A stretch of 13,001 nucleotides of DNA from an uncultured Mesorhizobium sp. (GTDB taxonomy: Bacteria; Pseudomonadota; Alphaproteobacteria; Rhizobiales; Rhizobiaceae): positions 1 through 13,001 of the forward strand of contig CATMOC010000045.1 of assembly GCA_950071955.1 (NCBI GenBank), written 5' to 3'. Below, one piece after another: positions 1 through 6,456 of the stretch. The first letter of the stretch is position 1, and the number at the start of each line of letters is the position of its first letter. The notes under the pieces were generated by a model, which had not been told where the DNA came from, ran no database searches, and saw only the letters and a list, made by a program, of their open reading frames with translations. Both the position numbers and the translations under genes were made by a program.

Positions 1-265
1 TTTCCTGCCTCACGGCCTCGACTTTCGCCTTGGCGTCGTTGTGCGCGGCAAGGATCAGGTCCTCGAGTATCTCGACCTCTTCCTCCTTGAAAAGTGTGGG
101 GTCGATCTTCAGCGACTTCATCTCGCCCTTGCCGGAAAGTGTAACGGTTACCAGGCCGCCGCCGGCCTGGCCCGCCGCTTCGATGAGGGCAATCTCCTCC
201 TGCATGGCCTGAAATTTCGCCTGCATCTCCTTGGCCTTGCCCATGAGGCCCATCAGATCCTTCAT
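1..265 (-). CDS. YbaB/EbfC family nucleoid-associated protein (5' part only)
   Basis: Small DNA-binding protein of the YbaB/EbfC family; known members are dimers that coat the nucleoid, and the gene commonly lies between dnaX and recR. The visible 88 residues start [19 protein letters not shown], a long amphipathic N-terminal helix. Residues 35-50 ([16 protein letters not shown]) are the family's conserved beta core, followed by an acidic stretch and the helix [12 protein letters not shown] at 68-79. A typical member has about 107 residues, so only the last ~20 codons fall beyond the left edge. The ATG at 263-265 is preceded by AAGGACG, a good ribosome binding site. It starts 15 bp after the dnaX stop on the same strand, so it is probably cotranscribed; recR would be expected next, outside the window. 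The family is certain from sequence; the function in this organism is inferred. Confidence 0.95.
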   Translation of the reverse strand, partial: MKDLMGLMGKAKEMQAKFQAMQEEIALIEAAGQAGGGLVTVTLSGKGEMKSLKIDPTLFKEEEVEILEDLILAAHNDAKAKVEAVRQE

Positions 266-280
266 CGCGTCGTCCTTTCG

Positions 281-2113
281 TCAGATTTCGTCGTCGTCTT
301 CGACGGCGGGCTCCACCGGCAGCGAGGGATCGTCCATCGCGCCCGCGACCGCCGCGTCGGGAATGCGTACGTCTATGATTTTCGAGCCCGGAAAGCGGGC
401 GAGGATCGCCGCGACCGCCGGATCGGACCTGGCGTCGAGCAGCGCGGTCTCGCGCTTGTCTGTCTCGACTTCCGCCATGGTCCGACCGCCCGCGTCGCGC
501 GACAGCGAAACGAACCAGTTGCGGCCAGTCCAGGCCTTGAGCCGCGTGGTCATGTCGTTGAGCAGCGTCTTGGGCGCGTCGTCGGTGAGGCTCACCTCCA
601 GCTTGCCCGGCTCGATGTGAACGAGCCGAACACAGCGTTTCAGTTGGACCTTGAAGGCGAGGTCGCGGTTGGCGTCGGCAAGCGACGCGAACTCCTCCAG
701 CGATTTGACCGGCACGACCTGGGAAGCTGGCTCGGGCTCCGGTTGCAGCTGCGGCCGCTCCTGGATTGGAGCAGCGGCGGTCTCGACCAGACGCATCGCC
801 GGACCACCGCCGGACGATAGCATGCGCTGCTGGGAAACGGTCACGCCTCCGCCGCTGGACATCGCCGGCGCCGGCTGCGCCGCTCCCCCAGCACCGATCC
901 GGGGCTTCGGGCCGGGTGCCGACAGGGCGGGGGAGCCGTCTTGCAGCGACTTGAGGGCTTCGTCGAGGGTAGGCAGGCTCGCGGCATGCGCAATCCTGAT
1001 CAGCACCATTTCGCCGGCACTGACGGGCCGGTTCGAGCCCTGCACCTCGGAAATGCCCTTGAGGAGCATCTGCCAGGTGCGCGACAGAACCCGCACCGAC
1101 AGCCGCTGCGAAAAGTCGACGCCGCGCGTTCTCTCGTCCTCCGTCAGCGATGCGTCCTGCGCCGCCTCCGGTACGAAGCGCAGGCGCGTCACCAGGTGGT
1201 TGAACTCCGCAAGGTCTGTGAGGATCACGGCCGGATCGGCACCACCGTCATACTGCACGCGATACTCCGTGAGCGCCGCTGCGACGTCGCCGCGCATGAG
1301 GCTTTCGAAGAGGTCGATGACGCGCGCCCGGTCGGCGAGGCCGAGCATGGCGCGCACGGCTTCGCCCGTTACCTTTCCGGCACCATGGGCAATGGCCTGG
1401 TCGAAGATCGACAGCGCGTCGCGCACCGACCCTTCGGCCGCGCGCGCCACCATGGCCAGCGCCTCGTCCTCGACGGCGACGTCCTCCTTACCTGCGATCC
1501 CTCGCAGGTGTTCGACCAGGAGGCCGGCATCGACACGCCTCAAGTCGAAGCGCTGGCAGCGCGACAGCACCGTGATCGGCACCTTGCGGATCTCGGTGGT
1601 GGCAAAGATGAACTTCACGTGCGGCGGCGGCTCTTCCAGCGTCTTCAGCAGGCCGTTGAAGGCCTGCGTGGAAAGCATGTGCACCTCGTCGATGATGTAG
1701 ACCTTGTAGCGCGCCGCAACGGGTGCATAGCGCACCTGCTCGATGATCTCGCGGATGTCGTCGATGCCGGTGTGGGAGGCGGCATCCATCTCGATGACGT
1801 CGACATGGCGGCCTTCCATGATCGCCTTGCAGTGCTCGCCGGGCTCGGCGAGATCGATGCTGGGACGGTCGATGTCGGGGGTCTTGTAATTCAGCGCGCG
1901 GGCGAGGATACGGGCTGTGGTGGTCTTGCCCACGCCGCGCACGCCGGTCAGCATCCAGGCCTGGGCGATACGGTTGGCGGCGAACGCGTTGGTCAGCGTG
2001 CGCACCATGGGCTCCTGGCCGATCAGGTCGGAAAAGCTGGCCGGACGGTACTTCCGGGCCAGGACGCGATAGGCCTTGCCATCCGCGTTGTCGGCTTTGC
2101 CGGCCTCGCTCAT
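281..2113 (-). CDS. dnaX: DNA polymerase III subunits gamma/tau
   Basis: ATPase of the replicative clamp loader, which loads the beta sliding clamp and, through its C-terminal part, bridges core polymerases and helicase. From the chosen start the protein has 610 residues. It shows YRVLARKYRP near the N-terminus, Walker A GVRGVGKT at about 57-64, Walker B YIIDEVHML at about 139-147, and the sensor/SRC segment LSRCQRFDL. A low-complexity Pro/Ala/Gln linker precedes the C-terminal tau part. The zinc-module cysteines of E. coli DnaX are absent; only the Cys in GEHC remains. The frame is open up to a GTG at 2177-2179 (632 aa), but I prefer ATG 2111-2113. Homologues begin 10-15 residues before YRVLARKYRP, GGAGG lies 10 nt upstream, and a promoter candidate overlaps the GTG. 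An ATG at 2129-2131 is another option. It follows the SRP RNA gene and precedes ybaB, a familiar alphaproteobacterial order. Confidence 0.95.
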   Translation of the reverse strand: MSEAGKADNADGKAYRVLARKYRPASFSDLIGQEPMVRTLTNAFAANRIAQAWMLTGVRGVGKTTTARILARALNYKTPDIDRPSIDLAEPGEHCKAIMEGRHVDVIEMDAASHTGIDDIREIIEQVRYAPVAARYKVYIIDEVHMLSTQAFNGLLKTLEEPPPHVKFIFATTEIRKVPITVLSRCQRFDLRRVDAGLLVEHLRGIAGKEDVAVEDEALAMVARAAEGSVRDALSIFDQAIAHGAGKVTGEAVRAMLGLADRARVIDLFESLMRGDVAAALTEYRVQYDGGADPAVILTDLAEFNHLVTRLRFVPEAAQDASLTEDERTRGVDFSQRLSVRVLSRTWQMLLKGISEVQGSNRPVSAGEMVLIRIAHAASLPTLDEALKSLQDGSPALSAPGPKPRIGAGGAAQPAPAMSSGGGVTVSQQRMLSSGGGPAMRLVETAAAPIQERPQLQPEPEPASQVVPVKSLEEFASLADANRDLAFKVQLKRCVRLVHIEPGKLEVSLTDDAPKTLLNDMTTRLKAWTGRNWFVSLSRDAGGRTMAEVETDKRETALLDARSDPAVAAILARFPGSKIIDVRIPDAAVAGAMDDPSLPVEPAVEDDDEI

Positions 2114-2161
2114 CGGTCGGAGTGCCTCCATGTGGCTGTCGTCGGCATGGGTCGAAAGCCA

Positions 2162-2190
2162 AATGTCGCGTGCCGACACTGACGCGTCAA
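2162..2190 (-). promoter_or_regulatory. Candidate sigma-70 promoter for dnaX
   Basis: On the minus strand, TTGACG (2185-2190) is followed by a 17-nt spacer and GACATT (2162-2167). The -35 hexamer matches the consensus at 5 of 6 positions, the -10 only at 3 of 6. Transcription would start near 2155, downstream of the GTG at 2179, which supports a dnaX start at 2131 or 2113. Inferred from sequence only. Confidence 0.4.
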
Positions 2191-2235
2191 TGCCTCATCC
2201 GGCTGCATCCGGACCGCCGCGAGCGGGTGGAAAGG

Positions 2236-2334
2236 TGGGAGGCTGGCACGGTGACCCGTGCCTTGGCTCGTTAGGGCTGCTTCCTTCCGGACCTGACCCG
2301 GTTGGCGAGTGGCTCGTCCACCACCAACCTCCCG
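2236..2334 (-). ncRNA. ffs: Signal recognition particle RNA (4.5S, small bacterial type)
   Basis: RNA of the signal recognition particle, which binds Ffh (SRP54) and targets nascent membrane proteins to the FtsY receptor. The minus strand carries the nearly invariant apical hairpin that binds the Ffh M domain: GGTCAGGTCCGGAAGGAAGC, centred near 2288, with the GGAA tetraloop. The ends pair: GGGAGG (plus-strand 2328-2333) near the 5' end with CCTCCC (plus-strand 2237-2242) near the 3' end, giving a ~97-99 nt hairpin, the normal size for a 4.5S-type RNA. No Alu domain is seen. Exact ends are estimated from the pairing and the promoter. No T-rich terminator follows, so the 3' end is probably made by processing. 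dnaX lies downstream on the same strand. Confidence 0.93.
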
Positions 2335-2339
2335 GCTTC

Positions 2340-2368
2340 CATATCGGGGATTGTGATGCCGAATGCAA
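2340..2368 (-). promoter_or_regulatory. Candidate promoter of the SRP RNA gene
   Basis: On the minus strand, TTGCAT (2363-2368) is separated by 17 nt from GATATG (2340-2345). This places transcription start about 6-7 nt further on, at 2333-2334, exactly where the terminal GGGAGG stem of the SRP RNA begins. The -10 match is weak (3 of 6), but the spacing and the fit to the RNA end support it. Confidence 0.5.
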
Positions 2369-2476
2369 GGGAGGTCCGCGCTTTATGCCACGGCTCTGAA
2401 TCCGCCTCGGTCGCCACGATCGTTCGCTGCATAGTGCAAATGCATCATGCGACACCCCGGCCGCTCTCGATACCAT

Positions 2477-2496
2477 ATGCAACCAGAAATTTGCAT
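2477..2496. repeat. ATGCAA-N8-TTGCAT inverted repeat in gene-free stretch
   Basis: This lies in the 2369-2646 gap between the amidase stop and the SRP RNA promoter, where I find no supportable gene. ATGCAA at 2477-2482 and TTGCAT at 2491-2496 form perfect 6-bp arms around 8 nt. A further TGCAAAT half-site (2435-2441) matches ATTTGCA at 2489-2495 in the opposite orientation. The AT-rich motif stands out in this GC-rich sequence and could be a protein-binding site; this is inference. A separate short hairpin, GCCGTC-GCT-GACGGC (2529-2543), lacks a T-run and is not a convincing terminator. Confidence 0.35.
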
Positions 2497-2646
2497 GTAT
2501 GAACGATCACGCGCAACGAGGAGACAAGGCCGTCGCTGACGGCACCCTTCATTCGCAACGTTTGCTTCGCCGCCGGAATGCCCCACCAAAAGATTTTGGC
2601 CGGCCGGGCGAAGCCCTTTACCAAGCGATCGACGCCGGTCGCAAAA

Positions 2647-4164
2647 TCAAGCCGCTGCCGGGATCGCTTCTGGCCTGCGGAGCGGAGCCCGGCGGTCGAG
2701 CCAGCCCGACAGCTTCTCCATCTGGGCTGCGAAGGAGAGCAGCGTCGTCTCATCGCCCGGGCGTCCCGCCGCCTGGATGCCGATCGGCAGGCCCGCATCG
2801 GTGACATGGACGGGCATCGAGATCGAAGGCTGCCCGGTGACGTTCTGGATCGCCGGCCAGTGGGTGAACCACAGGCTCTTGTCCATCAGCTGACCCAGGA
2901 ACTGGTCTATCCTGAGCAGCCGCGTCAGGCGCAGCCTGTCGAGCGTGTTCTCCAGGAATTCGTCTGCCCCGGTCGGGTTCATAGCGCCGACCTTGAGTGG
3001 CGGATGGGCAATGACCGGCATCAGGACCGCGTCGTATTTGGCCGTCCGCGCGATCAGGTCCCGCGAGGCGGCGGCTAAGCGCTCCAGGGCCGCGTAGAGC
3101 TCGCCCGCCGAGAAGACCTCGCCGAAGCGTGCCAGGACGCGTGTGGCGCGTTCGAGCTCCGGGCCGATGGAGCGGCCGTTGCGGATGCTCTCCGCCCGCA
3201 CGAAGCCCGCAGTCGCCGAGGCGACGGCCCGCGCAAAATCAGCCATGAAGGCGCGGTCGATCATCGGCAGGTCGATCTCCTCGACCGAATGGCCACCGTC
3301 CCGGGCAAGCGACACGGCCTTCTCCAGCGCGATCATCGTATCAGAGGAAATCTCCAGGCCGAGCGGCGATTTCCTGTAGACACCGATCGTCAGCTTGCCG
3401 GGATCGCGCGCGGCGGCCTGAGCGAAGGGCTCCGACGGTTCCCGTGCCTGGTAGGGCGCCAGCAGGTCCGGTCCGTGCGTGAGGTCGAGGAGACGGGCGC
3501 TGTCGCGTACCGAGCGGGTGACGACGTGATCGACGACGAACCCATACCAGCTCTCCGAGGAGAGTGGCGTCAGCGGGATACGCCCGCGCGACGTCTTGAG
3601 GCCTACCAGCCCGCAGCACGCCGCTGGCACGCGGATCGAGCCGCCGCCGTCGGAGGCGTGGGCGGCTGGGACCACGCCCGCCGCAACGAGCGCCGCGGCA
3701 CCGCCGGATGAGCCACCGGTCACGTGATTGCGGTTCCACGGGTTGCGGGTGATCCCGAAGCGCTTCGATTCGGTGACCAGCCGCAAGCCGTATTCGGGCG
3801 ACGTCGAGGTGGCGATCGGGATAAGCCCGGCCGCGCGATAGCGGTCCACCATGACGGAGCTGAAATCGGGGACCAGCGGGGGCGCCGTGCTCCCTGAATG
3901 CATTGGGACGCCTTCGATCGCGATCGCCAGGTCCTTGATGGCGAACGGAACGCCGGCAAAAGGGAGTGCGCGATCGACCGCCTTCGCCTGTTCGCGTGCG
4001 CTGTCGTAGAGCTTCTCGGCGATGGCGTTGATATCGTGGCCGGTCGCCTCGGCGCGAGCGATCGCCGCATCGACGAGTTCCAGCGGCGCGACGTCGCCCC
4101 CGTTTACACGTTCCGCCAGTCCCGTGGCGTCGGTTTCCCAAAGCAGCGTCTCGATGTCGTTCAT
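2647..4164 (-). CDS. Amidase-signature hydrolase, 6-aminohexanoate-cyclic-dimer hydrolase (NylA)-like
   Basis: Cytoplasmic amide hydrolase of the amidase signature family, 505 aa, a usual length. The Ser-cisSer-Lys triad can be placed: Lys77 in FAIKDLA, cis-Ser152 in GGSSGG (150-155), and nucleophile Ser176 in DGGGSIRVPA. The spacings of 75 and 24 residues equal those of FAAH (142/217/241). TRNPWN before the glycine motif, the segment around Gly183-Gly191, and the C-terminal VTGQPSISMP and GLPIGIQ resemble NylA and related amidases more than GatA, and there is no gatB or gatC nearby. No signal peptide is visible. The natural substrate cannot be read from sequence; linear or cyclic amides are possible. 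ATG 4162-4164 follows a GGGGGAG ribosome binding site. The gene starts 57 bp after the ZIP transporter on the same strand, so the two may be cotranscribed, though no functional link is evident. Confidence 0.88.
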   Translation of the reverse strand: MNDIETLLWETDATGLAERVNGGDVAPLELVDAAIARAEATGHDINAIAEKLYDSAREQAKAVDRALPFAGVPFAIKDLAIAIEGVPMHSGSTAPPLVPDFSSVMVDRYRAAGLIPIATSTSPEYGLRLVTESKRFGITRNPWNRNHVTGGSSGGAAALVAAGVVPAAHASDGGGSIRVPAACCGLVGLKTSRGRIPLTPLSSESWYGFVVDHVVTRSVRDSARLLDLTHGPDLLAPYQAREPSEPFAQAAARDPGKLTIGVYRKSPLGLEISSDTMIALEKAVSLARDGGHSVEEIDLPMIDRAFMADFARAVASATAGFVRAESIRNGRSIGPELERATRVLARFGEVFSAGELYAALERLAAASRDLIARTAKYDAVLMPVIAHPPLKVGAMNPTGADEFLENTLDRLRLTRLLRIDQFLGQLMDKSLWFTHWPAIQNVTGQPSISMPVHVTDAGLPIGIQAAGRPGDETTLLSFAAQMEKLSGWLDRRAPLRRPEAIPAAA

Positions 4165-4221
4165 GGCGTCTCCCCCTTCCCGAGGCTAGCGGTGCCGCGC
4201 GTTCGGCGCAACGCCGGCGCA

Positions 4222-4965
4222 CTATGAGAACATGTGGGACAGCAGGAATGCCGCCAGGAACCCGCCGGCGGTGATCAGCCCGGCTGCGTCATGCGCCTCG
4301 TCGAAGGCCTCCGGAATCATCGTGTCGGCGATCATGGCCAGCATGGCGCCGGCCGCGACCCCTTGCGCGACCGCGATGTATTCCTGCGGCACGCCCGCGA
4401 AGAAGTGGTAGCCGATCACGGATCCGAGGCCGCACAGCGCCGCGATGCCCGCCCACAGGCCGAAGACGTAGCGAGCCGGGAGGCCGGAGGATTTCATTCC
4501 CGCGGAACTCGACATCCCTTCCGGGAAGTTCGAGAGGAAGATTGCCGCGACGATGGGCAGCGACACGCCTTCGCCCTCGAGCAGGCTTAGCCCGATCACG
4601 ATCGATTCCGGGATACCGTCGAACACTGAGCCGAGCGCGATCGCCGCCGCCGCCGTGGCGGCCGATGCATCCGCGCGCGAGGAGCGCTTGCGGCCATGAG
4701 CCCCCGCGCGCGCCAGAAGCAGCGCGCCGGCCGTGAACCCCACCGCGCCCGCCACGAAGCCGGCGGAGGACGCCGCCAGTCCGCCGGTCGCCTGGGCCTC
4801 GTCCATCAGGTCGAAGGCGATGGCGGAGACGAGCACGCCCGATCCGAAGGCCATGACCGCGGCGATCAGGCGCGGCGACGGTTTGGCGAACCAGCCGACA
4901 CCCGCGCCGATCAGCAGTGAGCTGCCCGCGAAGAGACCCCAGGACAGTGCGATCAGCAGATCCAT
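4222..4965 (-). CDS. ZIP family divalent metal transporter
   Basis: Inner-membrane metal importer of the ZIP family (probably zinc or a related divalent ion), 247 aa, with about eight hydrophobic segments and both ends short. The central metal-site helices carry FDGIPES (115-121) and SNFPEGM (145-151). A third acidic/His element, DTMIPEAFDEAH, lies at 214-225 in the penultimate helix. A basic loop (RAGAHGRKRSSRAD, about 86-99) separates helices 3 and 4. Unlike classical ZIPs, the helix-4 and helix-5 motifs have Asp and Asn where His is usual, so metal preference should not be assumed. The start ATG 4963-4965 has no good Shine-Dalgarno sequence. The gene is divergent from the ECF sigma gene (about 100 bp between starts) and upstream of the amidase. 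Confidence 0.85.
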   Translation of the reverse strand: MDLLIALSWGLFAGSSLLIGAGVGWFAKPSPRLIAAVMAFGSGVLVSAIAFDLMDEAQATGGLAASSAGFVAGAVGFTAGALLLARAGAHGRKRSSRADASAATAAAAIALGSVFDGIPESIVIGLSLLEGEGVSLPIVAAIFLSNFPEGMSSSAGMKSSGLPARYVFGLWAGIAALCGLGSVIGYHFFAGVPQEYIAVAQGVAAGAMLAMIADTMIPEAFDEAHDAAGLITAGGFLAAFLLSHMFS

Positions 4966-4983
4966 GTGACGGTGCTCGCATAT

Positions 4984-5012
4984 GTTTTACAGGCCGGTCA
5001 GTTGACTGCGAA
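4984..5012 (-). promoter_or_regulatory. Weak promoter candidate for the ZIP transporter
   Basis: On the minus strand, TTCGCA (5007-5012), a 17-nt spacer and TAAAAC (4984-4989), each matching the consensus at 4 of 6 positions. Transcription would start near 4977, giving a leader of about 12 nt, which fits the lack of a Shine-Dalgarno site. It lies in the divergent gap with the sigma factor gene, where TTGACT at 5002-5007 on the plus strand has no matching -10. Confidence 0.25.
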
Positions 5013-5066
5013 GGCCGCGAGCGTGCAAGCCTGTCTGCGAAGCGCGGCCACGAGAAACCGGGATAC

Positions 5067-5606
5067 ATGACGGCGCCAGACATCACCAAGCTGATCGTCC
5101 GCACCTCCATGAAGGACCGCGCGGCTTTCGACCTGCTCTATCGCCACACCAGCGCGAAACTCTTTGGTGTCTGCCTGCGTATTTTGAGGGACAGGGCGGA
5201 AGCGGAAGAGGCGCTGCAGGACGTCTATATCAAGATCTGGGCCAAGGCGGACCGGTTCGCCGTCTCCGAGCTCAGCCCGATCTCCTGGCTCGTGGCGATC
5301 GCGCGCAACCACTCGATCGACCGGATCAGGGCGCGACGGCGGGCAACGGTCGAACTGGACGAGGCAACCGGCATCGTCGATCCCACGCCAGGCCCCGAGG
5401 CGCTGACCATGGCGGCGGGTGAACGGGCGCGCGTTTTCAGTTGCCTCGACGAACTGGAGAACGACCGCGCGGCGGCGGTCAAGGCTGCTTATCTGAGCGG
5501 ATTCTCCTATGCCGAGCTTGCCGAACGCTTCGGCGTTCCGCTCAATACGATGCGAACCTGGCTGCGGCGCAGCCTGATGAAACTGAGGGAATGCCTGGAG
5601 CGATGA
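5067..5606 (+). CDS. ECF sigma factor, SigK-like
   Basis: Group 4 (extracytoplasmic function) RNA polymerase sigma factor, 179 aa. Region 2 covers about 20-90, with FDLLYRHTSAKLFGVCLRIL, then AEEALQDVYIKIWAKADRF (2.3-2.4) and ARNHSIDRIRARRR. Region 4 covers about 118-179, with the helix-turn-helix FSYAELAERFGVPLNTMRTW. It ends LRECLER, like mycobacterial SigK (ending LRNCLDVS). Cys126 and Cys176 are 50 residues apart, as are SigK Cys133 and Cys183, which form a redox-sensitive disulfide in the SigK-RskA structure. The frame is open upstream to 4917, inside the divergent ZIP gene, so I start at ATG 5067-5069, which fits family N-termini; the upstream GGGA is only a weak ribosome site. Its stop overlaps the anti-sigma start (ATGA), so the two are translationally coupled. 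It probably controls the fasciclin gene downstream (inference). Confidence 0.92.
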   Translation: MTAPDITKLIVRTSMKDRAAFDLLYRHTSAKLFGVCLRILRDRAEAEEALQDVYIKIWAKADRFAVSELSPISWLVAIARNHSIDRIRARRRATVELDEATGIVDPTPGPEALTMAAGERARVFSCLDELENDRAAAVKAAYLSGFSYAELAERFGVPLNTMRTWLRRSLMKLRECLER

Positions 5607-6331
5607 ACCCGGCGCACGACAACGATCCCCGGGACGACGACACGCTCGCCGCCGAATACGTCGTGGGCGTGCTTTCGGCCGACGAGCGCCGCGCGGTGTC
5701 CGCGCGGATCGAGTCCGATCCCGCGTTCGCCCGGCTGGTCGACCAGTGGGAGGCGCACCTTTCTCCCATGGACGAGTTCGTCCCCGCAGAACCGCCCGCA
5801 TCGGCCAAACGGAAGCTCGATGAGCGGCTGTTCGCGAACGGGCCAGCGGAAGCGGGCTCCCGCTCATCCGGACCCGCCGGCCTGTGGAGCAGCCTGGCCT
5901 TGTGGCGCGGGCTGACCGCGGCGGCGGTCGTGGCGGTCGCGCTGTTGGCAGTCCAGCCTTACCTCGGACAGCCCGGGCAGCCTGAACAAGGGGCCGGGCG
6001 GCTCGTGGCGTCACTGGCACCGCAGCAGAGCGACGTGCATTACTTCGTCGTCTACGATGCCCGCGAGAACGACATCGGCCTCTCGCACGTGACCGGCGAA
6101 CGCGGCGCCGACCAGGACTTCGAATTGTGGGTCATCGAAGGCGACCAGCCTCCCGCCTCGCTTGGCGTCGTGCCGGCCGGCACCAGCGTCCACCTTGCGG
6201 TCGACCAGGCCCTGAGCCGGAAGATCGAGCAGGGCGCGGTCTTTGCCATCAGCCTTGAGCCGAGGGGCGGTTCCCCCACCGGACAGCCGACCGGGCCTGT
6301 CGTGGCCGCGGGCGACCTGCGCGAGATCTGA
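5603..6331 (+). CDS. RskA-type transmembrane anti-sigma factor
   Basis: Membrane-spanning inhibitor of the adjacent ECF sigma factor, 242 aa. Residues 1-75 are the cytoplasmic sigma-binding domain (LAAEYVVGVLSADERRAV at 15-32) and lack the His-Cys-Cys zinc motif of ZAS proteins. A single membrane helix spans about 98-118. The periplasmic part matches the anti-sigma-K (RskA C-terminal) domain: DFELWVIEGDQPPASLGVV at 172-190 and FAISLEPRGGSPTGQPTGPV at 214-233, both hallmark segments. ATG 5603-5605 overlaps the sigma stop by 4 bp; an in-frame ATG at 5591 would add four residues. In characterized RskA systems, release comes by regulated proteolysis; no protease gene is visible here. The fasciclin gene follows after 125 bp. 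Confidence 0.92.
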   Translation: MNPAHDNDPRDDDTLAAEYVVGVLSADERRAVSARIESDPAFARLVDQWEAHLSPMDEFVPAEPPASAKRKLDERLFANGPAEAGSRSSGPAGLWSSLALWRGLTAAAVVAVALLAVQPYLGQPGQPEQGAGRLVASLAPQQSDVHYFVVYDARENDIGLSHVTGERGADQDFELWVIEGDQPPASLGVVPAGTSVHLAVDQALSRKIEQGAVFAISLEPRGGSPTGQPTGPVVAAGDLREI

Positions 6332-6378
6332 GCCGGTTTCGCCTCACGCGAGCCTGACGTTTTCGTGATCGGCCCGTC

Positions 6379-6407
6379 GAAACTTAATCCTCACGCAACC
6401 CGTGTCT
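6379..6407 (+). promoter_or_regulatory. Candidate ECF-type promoter for the fasciclin gene
   Basis: GAAACTT (6379-6385) resembles the AAC-containing -35 element of many ECF promoters, and GTCT (6404-6407) after 18 nt resembles an ECF -10. Transcription would begin near 6411-6414, at the foot of the stem-loop at 6411-6435. It does not match the mycobacterial SigK consensus, and I found no clear copy of the same pair upstream of the sigma gene or msrB, so this is tentative. Confidence 0.3.
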
Positions 6408-6410
6408 CCA

Positions 6411-6435
6411 CCTGCCTCCAGTCGAGAGAGGCAGG
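6411..6435 (+). promoter_or_regulatory. 5'-leader stem-loop upstream of the fasciclin gene
   Basis: CCTGCCTC (6411-6418) pairs perfectly with GAGGCAGG (6428-6435) around a 9-nt loop. The ribosome binding site GGGAGA (6442-6447) follows 6 nt later, and the ATG is at 6457. No T-run follows, so it is not an obvious terminator. It could stabilise the 5' end of the mRNA or modulate ribosome access; the function is inferred. Confidence 0.5.
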
Positions 6436-6456
6436 AAAACAGGGAGACCTCATCCT

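Noticed and set aside
941..2182. A 413-codon open frame on the plus strand opposite dnaX, and others at 41-820 and 651-1700
   Set aside because: They are antisense to a certain gene, rich in Arg, His and Gly, and have no recognisable domain; they are a side effect of high GC content.
2529..2543. GCCGTC-GCT-GACGGC hairpin as an amidase terminator
   Set aside because: Only 6 bp of stem and no T-run on either strand; it is also about 100 bp from the stop codon.
2383..2589. A 68-codon minus-strand open frame, and a plus-strand frame from 2499, in the gap before the SRP RNA gene
   Set aside because: No ribosome binding site of note, no recognisable similarity, and the frames run into the SRP RNA promoter or the amidase gene; not supportable as coding.
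4917..5066. N-terminal extension of the sigma factor frame to 4917
   Set aside because: It would overlap the divergent ZIP gene start, and the extra residues do not resemble ECF sigma factors.
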